From assembly GCF_004801855.1 (NCBI RefSeq), contig NZ_SSTC01000035.1:1-44128 (forward strand): 44,128 bases of DNA. Direction: 5' to 3'. Position 1 is the stretch's first letter. Each line of letters begins with the position of its first letter. Below, piece by piece: positions 11,457-20,406 of the stretch. Made by a program: the position numbers and the translations under genes. A model generated the notes under the pieces. The model saw nothing but the letters and a program-made list of their open reading frames with translations. It did no database searches and was not told the DNA's origin. Source of the DNA: Pseudomonas sp. A-1 (GTDB lineage: Bacteria; Pseudomonadota; Gammaproteobacteria; Pseudomonadales; Pseudomonadaceae).

Positions 11457-11529
11457 GTTAAAATCGTCGTCCTTTTCCACATCCTGCAACGGAGGCGGTT
11501 GGCCTGTTTCGCCAGCACGCCCGGGGCTT

Positions 11530-12177
11530 ATGAATCAGACTCTGCGTATCACCGAAATCTTCTATTCGCTGCAGGGCGAAGCGCGTACCGTCGGCCTGCC
11601 GACCGTGTTCGTCCGCCTCACCGGCTGTCCCCTGCGCTGCGGCTACTGCGATACCGCCTACGCCTTCAGCGGTGGCGAGCTGATGACCCTCGAGGAAATC
11701 CTCGCCCGGGTCGCCAGCTACCGGCCGCGCCATGTCTGCGTGACCGGCGGCGAGCCGCTGGCGCAGCCCAACTGCATCCCGCTGCTCGCCGCGCTCTGCG
11801 ATGCCGGCTACCAGGTGTCGCTGGAGACCAGCGGCGCGCTGGACATCGCCCCGGTGGACACCCGGGTCAGCCGGGTGGTCGACCTGAAGACCCCGGGCTC
11901 GGGCGAGGTCGGCCGCAACCGCTACGAGAACCTGGCCGAACTGACCCGCAACGACCAGGTCAAGTTCGTGATCTGCTCGCGCGAGGACTACGACTGGGCG
12001 GTGTCGAAGCTGATCGAGTACCGCCTCGACCAGCGCGCCGGCGAGGTGCTGCTGTCGCCCAGCCACCAGCAGCTGCAGCCTCGCACCCTGGCCGAGTGGA
12101 TCATCGCCGACAACCTGCCGGTGCGCCTGCAGCTGCAGCTGCACAAGTACCTGTGGAACGACGAGCCGGGGCACTGA
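11530..12177 (+). CDS. queE: 7-carboxy-7-deazaguanine synthase QueE
   Basis: A radical-SAM enzyme that turns CPH4 into 7-carboxy-7-deazaguanine on the way to preQ0 and queuosine in tRNA. It has 215 residues. The cluster motif CX3CX2C is present as CPLRCGYC (Cys33, 37, 40), with N-terminal substrate region [10 protein letters not shown] and a TGGEPL motif. Two bases separate it from queC. I looked in the 70-base leader for a preQ1 riboswitch and did not see a convincing one. Confidence 0.95.
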   Translation: MNQTLRITEIFYSLQGEARTVGLPTVFVRLTGCPLRCGYCDTAYAFSGGELMTLEEILARVASYRPRHVCVTGGEPLAQPNCIPLLAALCDAGYQVSLETSGALDIAPVDTRVSRVVDLKTPGSGEVGRNRYENLAELTRNDQVKFVICSREDYDWAVSKLIEYRLDQRAGEVLLSPSHQQLQPRTLAEWIIADNLPVRLQLQLHKYLWNDEPGH

Positions 12178-12179
12178 AC

Positions 12180-12854
12180 ATGAGCGACAAGAAAGCGGTC
12201 ATCCTGCTGTCCGGCGGCCTCGACTCCGCCACCGTGCTGGCCATGGCCCGCGCCGAGGGCTACGCCTGTTACACCATGAGCTTCGACTACGGTCAGCGCC
12301 ACCGCGCCGAGCTGCAGGCCGCCGAGCGGGTGGCGCGCCAGCTGGGCGCCATCGAGCACAAGGTGGTCGGCATCGACCTCAACGGTATCGGCGGCTCGGC
12401 GCTGACCGACGCCAGCATCGCCGTGCCGGAGACGCCGGGCGAGGGCATTCCGGTGACCTACGTGCCGGCGCGCAACACCCTGTTCCTGTCGCTGGCGCTG
12501 GGCTGGGCCGAGGTGCTGGGCGCGCGCGACATCTTCATCGGCGTCAATGCGGTCGACTACTCGGGCTACCCGGACTGCCGCCCCGAGTTCATCGACGCCT
12601 TCGAGCGCCTGGCCAACCTGGCGACCAAGGCCGGGGTGGAGGGCGAGGGCTTCCGCATCCGTGCGCCGCTGCAGTACCTGTCGAAGGCCGAGATCATCCA
12701 GGCAGGCATCGCCCGCGGGGTGGATTTCGCCCTGACCGTGTCCTGCTACCAGGCCGATGCCGACGGCCGCGCCTGCGGGCGTTGCGACAGCTGCCGCCTG
12801 CGCGCCGAGGGCTTCGCCAGCGCCGGGATCGCCGATCCGACCCGCTACGTTTGA
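12180..12854 (+). CDS. queC: 7-cyano-7-deazaguanine synthase QueC
   Basis: An ATP-dependent amide/nitrile synthetase converting 7-carboxy-7-deazaguanine to preQ0. It has 224 residues. The N-type ATP pyrophosphatase loop SGGLDS is at 11-16, and the zinc-binding cysteine set near the C-terminus reads [20 protein letters not shown] 12180 follows the queE stop by two bases. The frame is open far upstream through queE, but that is only overlap. An AT-rich inverted repeat immediately follows the stop. Confidence 0.96.
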   Translation: MSDKKAVILLSGGLDSATVLAMARAEGYACYTMSFDYGQRHRAELQAAERVARQLGAIEHKVVGIDLNGIGGSALTDASIAVPETPGEGIPVTYVPARNTLFLSLALGWAEVLGARDIFIGVNAVDYSGYPDCRPEFIDAFERLANLATKAGVEGEGFRIRAPLQYLSKAEIIQAGIARGVDFALTVSCYQADADGRACGRCDSCRLRAEGFASAGIADPTRYV

Positions 12855-12874
12855 ACTTTTTTTCGGAAAAAGTT
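12854..12874. other. AT-rich inverted repeat between queC and tRNA-Lys
   Basis: AACTTTTT (12854-12861) is complementary to AAAAAGTT (12867-12874), with loop TTCGG. It begins inside the queC stop codon and overlaps the -35 box of the tRNA promoter. It may act as a weak bidirectional terminator or as promoter upstream structure. Confidence 0.45.
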
Positions 12875-12900
12875 GAAATTCCGAATTAAATCAGTATGAT
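12873..12900 (+). promoter_or_regulatory. Promoter of the tRNA-Lys pair
   Basis: TTGAAA (12873-12878), a 16-base AT-rich spacer, then TATGAT (12895-12900), eleven bases before the first tRNA-Lys. This is one of the strongest promoter matches in the window. Confidence 0.75.
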
Positions 12901-12911
12901 GCGCAGGCGTT

Positions 12912-12986
12912 GGGTCGTTAGCTCAGTGGTAGAGCAGTTGGCTTTTAACCAATTGGTCGTAGGTTCGACCCCTACACGACCCACCA
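12912..12986 (+). tRNA. tRNA-Lys (anticodon TTT), copy 1
   Basis: A 75-base tRNA with encoded CCA. The acceptor stem GGGTCGT pairs with ACGACCC. The anticodon arm TTGG-CTTTTAA-CCAA carries anticodon TTT, and a TTCGA T-loop is present. It is identical to the copy at 13060. Confidence 0.96.
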
Positions 12987-13059
12987 CTTTTTCCAAAGCC
13001 CCGAGTTGGCCGTCACAGCATGGCTGTTCGGGGTGAAGCAGCAAGATGTAGATGTTCCT

Positions 13060-13134
13060 GGGTCGTTAGCTCAGTGGTAGAGCAGTTGGCTTTTAACCAA
13101 TTGGTCGTAGGTTCGACCCCTACACGACCCACCA
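13060..13134 (+). tRNA. tRNA-Lys (anticodon TTT), copy 2
   Basis: A perfect 75-base duplicate of the tRNA-Lys at 12912, including CCA, 73 bases downstream. No separate strong promoter is seen in the spacer, so both are probably processed from one transcript. Confidence 0.96.
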
Positions 13135-13240
13135 CTTTCCCCGCTGTTCCCCGTTCCACCTCCCGCTCGTTATCCCGTCTGGTGCTCTGGATCGGGTGTA
13201 TACTCCGGTTCCCGCACCCTAACCTTCAGGTGCAGCGAAC

Positions 13241-14299
13241 ATGACGCAGATCTCCGAACGACTCCTCGTCCAGGCCCATCTCGACGCCAAACAGCCGCGC
13301 GCGCTGACCGCCGAGGAAGTCGCCGACTACCGCCAGGCCATCGCCGCCGAACTCAAGGCGCGTGACGCCGTGCTGGTCGCCCACTACTACACCGACCCGA
13401 TCCTCCAGGCGCTTGCCGAGGAAACCGGCGGCTGCGTGGCCGACTCGCTGGAGATGGCCCGCTTCGGCAGCCAGCACCCCGCCTCGACCATCGTGGTCGC
13501 CGGCGTGCGCTTCATGGGCGAGACGGCGAAGATCCTCAATCCGGAAAAGCGCATCCTGATGCCGACCCTGGAGGCGACCTGCTCGCTGGATCTGGGCTGC
13601 CCGGTGGAGGAGTTCTCCGCCTACTGCGACCAGCATCCCGAGCGGACCGTGGTGGTCTACGCCAACACCTCGGCGGCGGTGAAGGCGCGCGCCGACTGGG
13701 TGGTGACCTCCAGCTGCGCTTTGGAGATCGTCGAGAGCTTGATGGACAACGGCGAGAAGATCCTCTGGGCGCCGGACCAGCACCTGGGCCGCTACATCCA
13801 GCGCGAGACCGGTGCCGACATGCTGCTGTGGGAAGGCGCGTGCATCGTCCACGAGGAGTTCAAGACCAAGCAGCTGCAGGACCTCAAGGCGCTGTATCCC
13901 GAGGCGGCGGTGCTGGTGCATCCGGAGTCGCCGGAGTCGGTGGTGGAGCTGGCCGATGCGGTGGGCTCCACCAGCCAGCTGATCAAGGCGGCGCAGACCC
14001 TGCCCAACCAGATCTTCATCGTCGCCACCGATCGCGGCATCCTCTACAAGATGCAGCAGCTGTGCCCGGGCAAGTCGTTCATCGAGGCGCCCACCGCCGG
14101 CCAGGGCGCAACCTGCCGCAGCTGCGCGCACTGCCCGTGGATGGCGATGAACACCCTGGAGCGCACCCTGCAGTGCCTGCGCGAGGGCAGCAACGAGATC
14201 CACGTCGATCCGGTGCTGATCCCCAAGGCGGTCAAGCCGCTCAAGCGCATGCTCGACTTCACCCAGGCGGCGCGCCTGAAGGCGACCGGCAACGCCTGA
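13241..14299 (+). CDS. nadA: Quinolinate synthase NadA
   Basis: Condenses iminoaspartate and dihydroxyacetone phosphate into quinolinate, the second step of de novo NAD synthesis, using a 4Fe-4S cluster. It has 352 residues. Family features: [10 protein letters not shown] near residue 45, cysteines in [10 protein letters not shown] and ACIVHEEF, and the C-terminal [13 protein letters not shown]. Its partner nadB is not in the window. A TATACT box at 13199-13204 lies 36 bases before the ATG. A terminator shared with the convergent bepA follows. Confidence 0.97.
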   Translation: MTQISERLLVQAHLDAKQPRALTAEEVADYRQAIAAELKARDAVLVAHYYTDPILQALAEETGGCVADSLEMARFGSQHPASTIVVAGVRFMGETAKILNPEKRILMPTLEATCSLDLGCPVEEFSAYCDQHPERTVVVYANTSAAVKARADWVVTSSCALEIVESLMDNGEKILWAPDQHLGRYIQRETGADMLLWEGACIVHEEFKTKQLQDLKALYPEAAVLVHPESPESVVELADAVGSTSQLIKAAQTLPNQIFIVATDRGILYKMQQLCPGKSFIEAPTAGQGATCRSCAHCPWMAMNTLERTLQCLREGSNEIHVDPVLIPKAVKPLKRMLDFTQAARLKATGNA

Positions 14300-14319
14300 G
14301 GGTGTCCCCCTGAATGCAG

Positions 14320-14348
14320 AAGGCCCGGCTTGCGCCGGGCCTTCGCGT
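14320..14348. terminator. Bidirectional terminator between nadA and bepA
   Basis: A perfect 10-bp stem (AAGGCCCGGC at 14320-14329 with 14334-14343) and a 4-base loop, placed between two convergent genes. Its T tails are short. Confidence 0.75.
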
Positions 14349-14361
14349 TTCTGCGCGGCGC

Positions 14362-15795
14362 TCAGCGCAGCAGCTTGTCGATCATCCGCTTCTCCTCGGC
14401 CAGCTCCTGATAGCGCGCATCGATGCGCGCAGCCAACTGGAAGTTGTCGCTGGCGCGGCGGCGGGCGAAGTCGAGCTGTTCCAGTGCCTGGTCGTAGTCG
14501 CCGGTCAGGGCGAAGTATTCGGCGCGGGCCTGATGCACGCCGACGATGTTGCCGGACAGGCCGCGGGTCTCGGCCTGCTGGTACCACAGCTCGGCATCGC
14601 CGGGGCGCTCGGCGAGCAGGCGATCAAGCAGGCGCTCGGCATCGGCCGGACGGTTCTGCTTGCGCAGCAGCTCGCTCTGGTACTGGCGCAGCGGGTAGCT
14701 GGACGGGTACAGGCCGAGCAGGCGCTGCAGGCGCTGGCCGGCGGCGTCCAGGCGGTTGGCGGCGAGGTCGAGGTCGACCTGGGCGAGGTTGTAGGTGATG
14801 TCGTTGGGTGCCTTGGCCAGCAGCGGCTGCAGGGTCTTGGCGGCCGCCTCCAGCTGGCCGCTGCGGGTCTGCGCCAGCGTCAGGCCGTAGCGCGCTGCAT
14901 CCAGCTGCGGATTTTCCTCGAGCAGGGCGCGGAAGCGCTTGGCGGCCAGCCCCGGCGAGTTCTCGTAGTTCAGTTGCACGCGGGCGCGCATCAGCTGGTA
15001 GCGCAGGCTGTCGCGGTTTCCGCCGTTGCTGAACTGCTCGGCACGGTTGCGCGTGTCGGCCACCCGCGATTCGCTGAGCGGGTGGGTGAGCAGGAATTCC
15101 GGCGGCGCCTGGGTGTAGCGGTACTGGCGCATCAGGCGCTCGAACATGCTCGGCATGGCGCTCGGGTCGTAGCCGGCCTGCTTGAGGTTGAGAATGCCGA
15201 TGCGGTCGGCTTCCTGCTCGTTCTGCCGCGAGAAGCGTCGCTGCGCCTGGATGGCGGCGGCCTGGGTCGAGGCGATGGCGGCGATGCCGGCGTCGCCGGC
15301 GCCGGCCGCGGCGGCCACCACGCCGGCGAGCATGGCCGCCATCAGCGGCACCTGCATGCGCTGCTGCTCCTCGAGGCCGCGGGCGAAGTGGCGCTGCGAC
15401 AGGTGCGCCAGTTCGTGGGCGAGCACCGAGGCGTATTCGGCCTCGCTCTGCGCGTGGAGGAACAGGCCGGCATTGACCCCGATCACCCCGCCGGGGGCGG
15501 CGAAGGCGTTGAGCTGCGGGCTGTCGAGCAGGACGAAGACCAGGCGGCGGTCCTCGAGCTGGCTGGTTTCCGCCAGACGGTAGACGCTGCTCTCGACGAA
15601 GTCCTTGAGCTGCGGGTCGGACAGACTCTTCACCTGGCCGCGCAGCACGCTGAGCCAGGCGCGGCCGAGCTGGTGCTCCTGGTCGGCGGAGACGATCGCC
15701 GAGCTGGCATCGCCCAGCGACGGCAGCTCGCTGGCGAGGACCGGGGGCGCCAGCAGGCAGGCCAGCGTCAGCAGGGTGGGGCGCAGGATCTTCAT
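14362..15795 (-). CDS. bepA: Outer-membrane-assembly metalloprotease/chaperone BepA (M48, TPR)
   Basis: A 477-residue periplasmic M48 peptidase that in E. coli helps LptD and other outer-membrane proteins mature and degrades stalled ones. ATG 15795 gives a signal peptide (MKILRPTLLTLACLLAPPVLA). An upstream in-frame ATG at 15816 would put charged residues before it and is less likely. The zinc motif HELAH is at about residue 128, with the third ligand Glu in NEQEADRIG. The C-terminal half (about 270-477) is TPR-like, with repeats such as LLAERPGDAELWYQQAE. It is divergent from the TusA-like gene. Confidence 0.93.
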   Translation of the reverse strand: MKILRPTLLTLACLLAPPVLASELPSLGDASSAIVSADQEHQLGRAWLSVLRGQVKSLSDPQLKDFVESSVYRLAETSQLEDRRLVFVLLDSPQLNAFAAPGGVIGVNAGLFLHAQSEAEYASVLAHELAHLSQRHFARGLEEQQRMQVPLMAAMLAGVVAAAAGAGDAGIAAIASTQAAAIQAQRRFSRQNEQEADRIGILNLKQAGYDPSAMPSMFERLMRQYRYTQAPPEFLLTHPLSESRVADTRNRAEQFSNGGNRDSLRYQLMRARVQLNYENSPGLAAKRFRALLEENPQLDAARYGLTLAQTRSGQLEAAAKTLQPLLAKAPNDITYNLAQVDLDLAANRLDAAGQRLQRLLGLYPSSYPLRQYQSELLRKQNRPADAERLLDRLLAERPGDAELWYQQAETRGLSGNIVGVHQARAEYFALTGDYDQALEQLDFARRRASDNFQLAARIDARYQELAEEKRMIDKLLR

Positions 15796-15900
15796 CGCTC
15801 GGGCTCGTTGCGGCAAAGTCCTACTCTAGCCGCTGCCCGGCCCGGCTGGCCAGTGATGCGCCGGCTTGGGTATGCTGCGTGGCATTTGCGGAGAGTGACG

Positions 15901-16152
15901 ATGAGCGAACCCTGCGGGCCGGTGCCGGCCCATGACGCCGAGCTGGACGCCAGCGGCCTGAGCTGCCCGCTGCCGCTGCTCAAGGCCAAGCTGGAACTCA
16001 ACCGCCTGCCCAGCGGCGCGGTGCTCAAGGTGACCGCCACCGATGCCGGCTCGCAGCGCGATTTCCGTGCCTTCGCGCGGCTGGCCGGTCACGCGCTGCT
16101 GCGCGAGGAAGAGGAGGGCGGCTGCTTCCGTTACTGGCTGCGCAAGGCCTGA
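15901..16152 (+). CDS. TusA-family sulfur carrier (PA1006-like)
   Basis: An 83-residue sulfur-carrier protein. The TusA signature LDASGLSCPLPLLKAK holds the persulfide cysteine Cys22 and the CPxP motif (CPLP). A GCGGAGAG site precedes the ATG. Its genomic place between bepA and bcp matches P. aeruginosa PA1006, which has been shown to carry a persulfide and to be needed for molybdenum cofactor homeostasis and nitrate respiration. I therefore favour that role over tRNA 2-thiouridine synthesis, but this is inference from position and similarity. Confidence 0.9.
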   Translation: MSEPCGPVPAHDAELDASGLSCPLPLLKAKLELNRLPSGAVLKVTATDAGSQRDFRAFARLAGHALLREEEEGGCFRYWLRKA

Positions 16153-16164
16153 CGGCCCGCTGCG

Positions 16165-16638
16165 TCAGCCGGCGTTCAGCGCCCGGGCGGCGGCCAGCAC
16201 GGTGTCGACGTGGCCCGGCACCTTCACGCCGCGCCATTCCTGGCGCAGCACGCCATCGCGGTCGATGAGGAAGGTGCTGCGCTCGATGCCCAGGTACTCC
16301 TTGCCGTACAGCTTCTTCGGCTTGATCACTTCGAACAGCCGGCACAGCTGCTCGTCGGCATCGGAGATCAGCTCGAAGGGGAACTCCTGCTTGCACTTGA
16401 AGTTCTCGTGCGACCTCAGGCTGTCGCGCGACACGCCGAACACCAGGGTGTTGGCGGCGGCGAATTCGCCGTGCAGGTCGCGGAAGTTCTGGCCCTCGGT
16501 GGTGCAGCCCGGGGTGCTGTCCTTGGGGTAGAAGTACAGCACCACCTGCTTGCCGCGCAGCGCGCTGAGCACGACCTGCTGGCCGCTGGTGGCCTGGACC
16601 TGGAAGTCGGCGACGGGCGAATCGATGGCTACGGGCAT
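16165..16638 (-). CDS. bcp: Thioredoxin-dependent thiol peroxidase Bcp (PrxQ)
   Basis: A 157-residue cytoplasmic peroxiredoxin reducing H2O2 and organic hydroperoxides. The peroxidatic Cys45 is in the motif DSTPGCTTEG. The E. coli-type resolving cysteine five residues later is absent (it is Gln). Cys82 in ENFKCKQEF is the probable resolving residue, as in Xylella/Xanthomonas BCP. It ends 12 bases from the convergent TusA-like gene and lies 24 bases downstream of gcvR, with which it probably forms an operon. Confidence 0.94.
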   Translation of the reverse strand: MPVAIDSPVADFQVQATSGQQVVLSALRGKQVVLYFYPKDSTPGCTTEGQNFRDLHGEFAAANTLVFGVSRDSLRSHENFKCKQEFPFELISDADEQLCRLFEVIKPKKLYGKEYLGIERSTFLIDRDGVLRQEWRGVKVPGHVDTVLAAARALNAG

Positions 16639-16662
16639 GGGGCTCTCCTTGGACGCATGGGG

Positions 16663-17220
16663 TTACGGGTTCTGCGGGCGCCACGGCTCGATCAGGGCGT
16701 CGAGGTTGAGGGCGTCGGCGAAGTCGAGGAACTGGTCGCGCAGCCAGCTGATCTGGGTGCCCGGCGGCAGGGTCACGGTGATGGTGGCGTTGAGCAGCAG
16801 GGCGCCGGTCTGCGGTGCCTGGTAGGTGTCGCAGGTGATGTTTTCCAGCTCGACGCGGTGGTCGCTGAAGAACTGGCACAGCTCGCCGAGGATGTCCGGA
16901 CGATAGGCGGCGCTGACGTAGACCACGTAGGGCAGGGCGTTGGGCCGCTCCACGGCGGCGGCGCTGCGGATCACGTTGAGGCTGAACTTGTGGCGCTTGG
17001 CCAGGGCGCCGAGGCCGGCTTCCAGGCGCGCCAGGCCGTCCCAGCTGCCGCTGAGCTGCAGCACCAGGGCGCTGTACTCGCCGTGGCGGGTCAGGCGGCT
17101 GCTGACCACGTTGCAGCGGCTTTCCTGGGCGGCGCGACAGAGTACGCTGGTGAGCTCCATGGGCGAGGCTCCCAGGGCGCTGATCACGAGAAACTGTTCA
17201 CGGGGTGGAATGGTCGACAT
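16663..17220 (-). CDS. gcvR: Glycine cleavage system regulator GcvR (two ACT domains)
   Basis: A 185-residue protein starting MSTIPPREQFLVISALG at ATG 17220, with AGGAATCC as ribosome-binding site. Two ACT-type domains are seen (about residues 8-85 and 95-175; the second begins YVVYVSAAYRPDILGELCQFF). E. coli GcvR binds GcvA and represses the glycine cleavage operon; in pseudomonads the position divergent from dapA is conserved. Upstream in-frame starts lie in the dapA leader and are rejected. No DNA-binding domain is visible, consistent with action through a partner. Confidence 0.85.
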   Translation of the reverse strand: MSTIPPREQFLVISALGASPMELTSVLCRAAQESRCNVVSSRLTRHGEYSALVLQLSGSWDGLARLEAGLGALAKRHKFSLNVIRSAAAVERPNALPYVVYVSAAYRPDILGELCQFFSDHRVELENITCDTYQAPQTGALLLNATITVTLPPGTQISWLRDQFLDFADALNLDALIEPWRPQNP

Positions 17221-17390
17221 GCAGGATTCCTGGAGCAAAGAAGTGGCGGCAGAACGGCTGCCGGCAAAGGCGGGAAGGGTAGCGAAAAGCGCCGACCAGG
17301 GGAATGGCCGGCCCGCCGCCGCCAGCTTGTGCAAGGCCGGTGGCGCCAGTAACATTACGCCTTTCTTTATATAGCGGCAGGAGTGGTTGC

Positions 17391-18269
17391 ATGATTGCGG
17401 GCAGTATGGTGGCACTGGTCACGCCCATGGATGCACAGGGCCGTCTGGATTGGGACAGCCTGACCCAGCTGGTCGATTTTCAACTCCGGGAAGGCACCAA
17501 CGCCATAGTCGCGGTCGGCACCACGGGTGAGTCCGCGACGCTGGACGTCGAGGAGCACGTGGCGGTGATCCGTCACGTGGTCAAGCAGGTCGCCGGGCGC
17601 ATCCCGGTGATCGCCGGCACCGGCGCCAACTCCACCCGCGAGGCCATCGAGCTGACCGCCGCCGCCAAGGAGGCCGGTGCCGACGCCTGCCTGCTGGTGA
17701 CCCCGTACTACAACAAGCCGACCCAGGAAGGCCTGTACCTGCACCACAAGGCCATCGCCGAAGCGGTGGCCATCCCGCAGATCCTCTACAACGTGCCGGG
17801 GCGTACCGCCTGCGACATGCTGCCGGACACCATCGCCCGTCTCTCCGAAGTGCCGAACATCATCGGCGTCAAGGAAGCCACCGGCGACCTGGTCCGCGGC
17901 AAGGAAGTGCTGGACAAGGTCGCCTCGGGCTTCCTGACCTTCTCCGGTGACGACGCCACCGCCGTCGAGCTGATGCTGATGGGCGCCAAGGGCAACATCT
18001 CGGTGACCGCCAACGTCGCCCCGCGCGCGATGAGCGAGCTGTGCGCCCTGGCCATGCGTGGCGAGGCCGAAGCCGCCCGTGCCATCAACGAACGCCTGAT
18101 GCCGCTGCACCAGAAGCTGTTCTGCGAGGCCAACCCGATTCCGGTGAAGTTCGCCCTGCACGAAATGGGCCTGATTCCCGAAGGCATCCGCCTGCCCCTG
18201 ACCTGGCTCAGCCAGGGCTGCCAGGAGCCGCTGCGCCAGGCCATGCGCCAGGCCGGCGTGCTGGCCTGA
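17391..18269 (+). CDS. dapA: 4-hydroxy-tetrahydrodipicolinate synthase DapA
   Basis: Condenses pyruvate with aspartate semialdehyde, the committed step to DAP and lysine. It is a 292-residue TIM barrel with the Schiff-base Lys161 (GVKEATGD), catalytic Tyr133 and Arg138 (YNVPGRT) and the Thr44-Thr45 proton relay (GTTGES). GGCAGGAG precedes ATG 17391. It is divergent from gcvR and 21 bases before bamC; dapA-bamC is an ancient linkage also present in E. coli. Confidence 0.97.
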   Translation: MIAGSMVALVTPMDAQGRLDWDSLTQLVDFQLREGTNAIVAVGTTGESATLDVEEHVAVIRHVVKQVAGRIPVIAGTGANSTREAIELTAAAKEAGADACLLVTPYYNKPTQEGLYLHHKAIAEAVAIPQILYNVPGRTACDMLPDTIARLSEVPNIIGVKEATGDLVRGKEVLDKVASGFLTFSGDDATAVELMLMGAKGNISVTANVAPRAMSELCALAMRGEAEAARAINERLMPLHQKLFCEANPIPVKFALHEMGLIPEGIRLPLTWLSQGCQEPLRQAMRQAGVLA

Positions 18270-18290
18270 CCCGACGGAGAGAGAACACGC

Positions 18291-19007
18291 ATGAAGCGAC
18301 TGGCCGGATTTTCCGCGCTCGCCCTGAGTATCGCTGCCAGCAGCGGATGCGGCTGGATCTGGGGCGACAACGGCTACTTCCGTGATCGCGGCAGCGATTA
18401 CCTGACGGCCCGCGAGGCGGCGCCGATGCAGCTGCCGCCGGATGTCCAGGCGCGCCCCCTCGAGCCGCTGTTGCCGGTGCCGGCCGCGGTGCCGACGCCG
18501 AGCGCCGAGGGCAAGTTCGAGGTGCCGCGTCCGCGCGCCCTGCGCGCCGGCGAGATCGCCTCCGCTGGCGATGCGCCGGGTGGCAGCGTATCGCTGCTGG
18601 CCGATCGCAGCTTCGACGCTCCTGCACGCGTCAGTCTGGGCCAGGACGGCAGCGGCAACCCGCTGCTGACCCTGGCCAGCGACTTCGATCGCGCCTGGTC
18701 GGCCGTCGGCCGGGCGCTGCAGGATGCCGACGTGCGCGTCGACGACATGAACCGCAGTCTCGGCGTCTACTACATCAACCTTGCGGAGGAGGCGAAGCAG
18801 CCGGACGAGGAGCCGGGCTTCTTCTCTCGTCTGCTCGGCGGCAAGGACGAGGCCGAGGACATCGAGGCGCGTGCCGAGCGCTATCAGGTACGCCTGACCA
18901 GCGTCGGCGGCAGCGTGCAGGTGTCGGTAGACAAGGGCATCGACGCCGTGGCACCGGCCGACGTGGCGCGCCGCGTGCTGGAGCTGATCCAGGATAAACT
19001 CGGCTGA
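18291..19007 (+). CDS. bamC: Outer-membrane assembly lipoprotein BamC, short form
   Basis: A lipoprotein of the BAM complex, 238 residues. Signal peptide with Cys20 in ASSGC, then the BamD-binding lasso ([21 protein letters not shown], split as residues 28-48). A Pro-rich linker (PRPRAL, about 79-84) runs directly into [15 protein letters not shown] and one C-terminal helix-grip domain (about 125-238). E. coli BamC (344 residues) and the pseudomonad forms I remember (about 370) have two helix-grip domains. The first one appears to be missing here in frame, around bases 18543-18581. The reading frame is otherwise intact. It follows dapA closely. Confidence 0.85.
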   Translation: MKRLAGFSALALSIAASSGCGWIWGDNGYFRDRGSDYLTAREAAPMQLPPDVQARPLEPLLPVPAAVPTPSAEGKFEVPRPRALRAGEIASAGDAPGGSVSLLADRSFDAPARVSLGQDGSGNPLLTLASDFDRAWSAVGRALQDADVRVDDMNRSLGVYYINLAEEAKQPDEEPGFFSRLLGGKDEAEDIEARAERYQVRLTSVGGSVQVSVDKGIDAVAPADVARRVLELIQDKLG

Positions 19008-19038
19008 GCAGGGCCTTCGGGCTCCAGCCATCCACCGC

Positions 19039-19076
19039 GACAGGCGAAACCCCTCGGGTTTCGCCTGTCTTGCTTA
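19039..19076 (+). terminator. Intrinsic terminator after bamC
   Basis: A perfect 14-bp stem (19039-19052 with 19056-19069) with a 3-base loop, followed by TTGCTT. It ends the dapA-bamC unit 21 bases before the purC start. Confidence 0.8.
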
Positions 19077-19096
19077 CCAGAAACGGAAATGCCGCT

Positions 19097-19966
19097 ATGA
19101 GCACACCCACCACTCTGAGCCTGAAGAAGATCTACTCGGGCAAGGTCCGCGACCTCTACGAAATCGACGACAAGCGCATGCTGATGGTGGCCACCGATCG
19201 TCTCTCGGCCTTCGACGTCATCCTCGAGCAGCCGATCCCGGAGAAGGGCAAGATCCTCACCGCCATCTCCAACTTCTGGTTCGACAAGCTCAAGGGCCTG
19301 GTGCCCAACCACTTCACCGGCGACCGGGTCGAGGACGTGGTGCCGGCGGCCGAGCTGCCGCTGGTGGAGGGCCGCGCGGTGGTCGCCAAGCGCCTCAAGC
19401 CGGTGCCGGTGGAGGCCATCGTGCGCGGCTACCTGGTCGGCTCCGGCTGGAAGGAGTACCAGAAGAGCGGCACCGTCTGCGGCATCGCCCTGCCGGCCGG
19501 CCTCAAGGAGGCGGCCAAGCTGCCGCAGCCGATCTTCACCCCCTCGACCAAGGCCGCCGTCGGCGATCACGACGAGAACATCTCCTTCGCCCAGTGCGAG
19601 GCGATCATCGGCGCCGAGCTGGCCGCCAAGGTGCGCGACACCGCCATCGCCCTGTACAGCGCGGCGGTCGAGTACGCCGCGACCCGCGGCATCATCATCG
19701 CCGACACCAAGTTCGAGTTCGGCCTCGACGAGGACGGCACCCTGACCCTGATGGACGAGGCGCTGACCCCCGACTCCAGCCGCTTCTGGCCGGCCGACAG
19801 CTACGCCGAAGGCAGCAATCCGCCGAGCTTCGACAAGCAGTTCGTGCGCGACTGGCTGGAGTCCACCGGCTGGAACAAGCAGCCGCCGGCCCCGGCGGTG
19901 CCCGTCGAGGTGGCGCAGAAGACCGCCGACAAGTACCGCGAGGCGCTGACCCGGCTGACCCGCTGA
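19097..19966 (+). CDS. purC: SAICAR synthetase PurC, long form
   Basis: Phosphoribosylaminoimidazole-succinocarboxamide synthase, step 8 of purine synthesis. The ATG 19097 start gives 289 residues, beginning [25 protein letters not shown]-site motif SGKVRDLYE, substrate segments DRLSAFDVI and [27 protein letters not shown], and C-terminal [17 protein letters not shown] are all present. This is the longer form common in beta-proteobacteria and related to the yeast Ade1 type, not the roughly 236-residue form I remember for P. aeruginosa and E. coli. The in-frame start at 19070 lies in the terminator tail and is rejected. Confidence 0.95.
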   Translation: MSTPTTLSLKKIYSGKVRDLYEIDDKRMLMVATDRLSAFDVILEQPIPEKGKILTAISNFWFDKLKGLVPNHFTGDRVEDVVPAAELPLVEGRAVVAKRLKPVPVEAIVRGYLVGSGWKEYQKSGTVCGIALPAGLKEAAKLPQPIFTPSTKAAVGDHDENISFAQCEAIIGAELAAKVRDTAIALYSAAVEYAATRGIIIADTKFEFGLDEDGTLTLMDEALTPDSSRFWPADSYAEGSNPPSFDKQFVRDWLESTGWNKQPPAPAVPVEVAQKTADKYREALTRLTR

Positions 19967-20042
19967 GCATCGCCGCGGCGCGCAAGTTGCTGATCCGGCG
20001 CGAAAAAAACTCTCGAGGGGGCTTCGCCAAACGGATTCTAGC

Positions 20043-20051
20043 TGGTATCAT
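20043..20051 (+). promoter_or_regulatory. Extended -10 promoter of tRNA-Ser
   Basis: TGGTATCAT: an extended -10 element (TG, one base, TATCAT at 20046-20051), 13 bases before the tRNA. The -35 region (TTCGCC) is weak, as is usual with extended -10 promoters. Confidence 0.55.
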
Positions 20052-20064
20052 GTGCGCCGACTTG

Positions 20065-20154
20065 GGGGAGATGCCGGAGTGGTCGAACGGGACGGATTCG
20101 AAATCCGTTGTATCCGCGAGGGTACCTAGGGTTCAAATCCCTATCTCCCCGCCA
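20065..20154 (+). tRNA. tRNA-Ser (anticodon CGA)
   Basis: A 90-base class II tRNA with encoded CCA. Acceptor GGGGAGA pairs with TCTCCCC. The anticodon arm GGATT-CGA-AATCC gives anticodon CGA (20099-20101), reading UCG. A long variable arm (TATCCGCGAGGGTA) and a GGTTCAAATCC T-arm are present. Confidence 0.96.
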
Positions 20155-20161
20155 TATTCAG

Positions 20162-20193
20162 GCCCCGGAAGCTTCGGCTTCCGGGGCTTTTTC
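20162..20193 (+). terminator. Terminator after tRNA-Ser
   Basis: A perfect 11-bp stem (GCCCCGGAAGC at 20162-20172 with 20177-20187) closed by a TTCG tetraloop and followed by TTTTTC. A textbook intrinsic terminator. Confidence 0.92.
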
Positions 20194-20406
20194 ATTTTGC
20201 GGGGAAAGCTTTCCTCCCCGGTCGTGGCCGGCCTGTCCTTTCCGTGCTTTTCGTCCGTCGGCGGGAGCGCGTGCACGCTGGCTTTCGCGAGAAAAGGCCC
20301 TGTGATTCGCGCGCTCTTCTGAAGGCTGTCCATGGCTGTCGCTGCGCCAGGGGAAACCGCGGCGGGCGACCACAACGCTATCTACCCATCGAATGGATCT
20401 CGCACC

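Noticed and set aside
11457-11529. A preQ1 riboswitch upstream of queE-queC
   Set aside because: The leader is only about 70 bases after the terminator, and I could not find the conserved preQ1 hairpin and A-rich tail.
14314-15900. A long plus-strand frame leading into the TusA-like gene
   Set aside because: It is antisense of bepA. Only the last 83 codons from ATG 15901 are the real gene.
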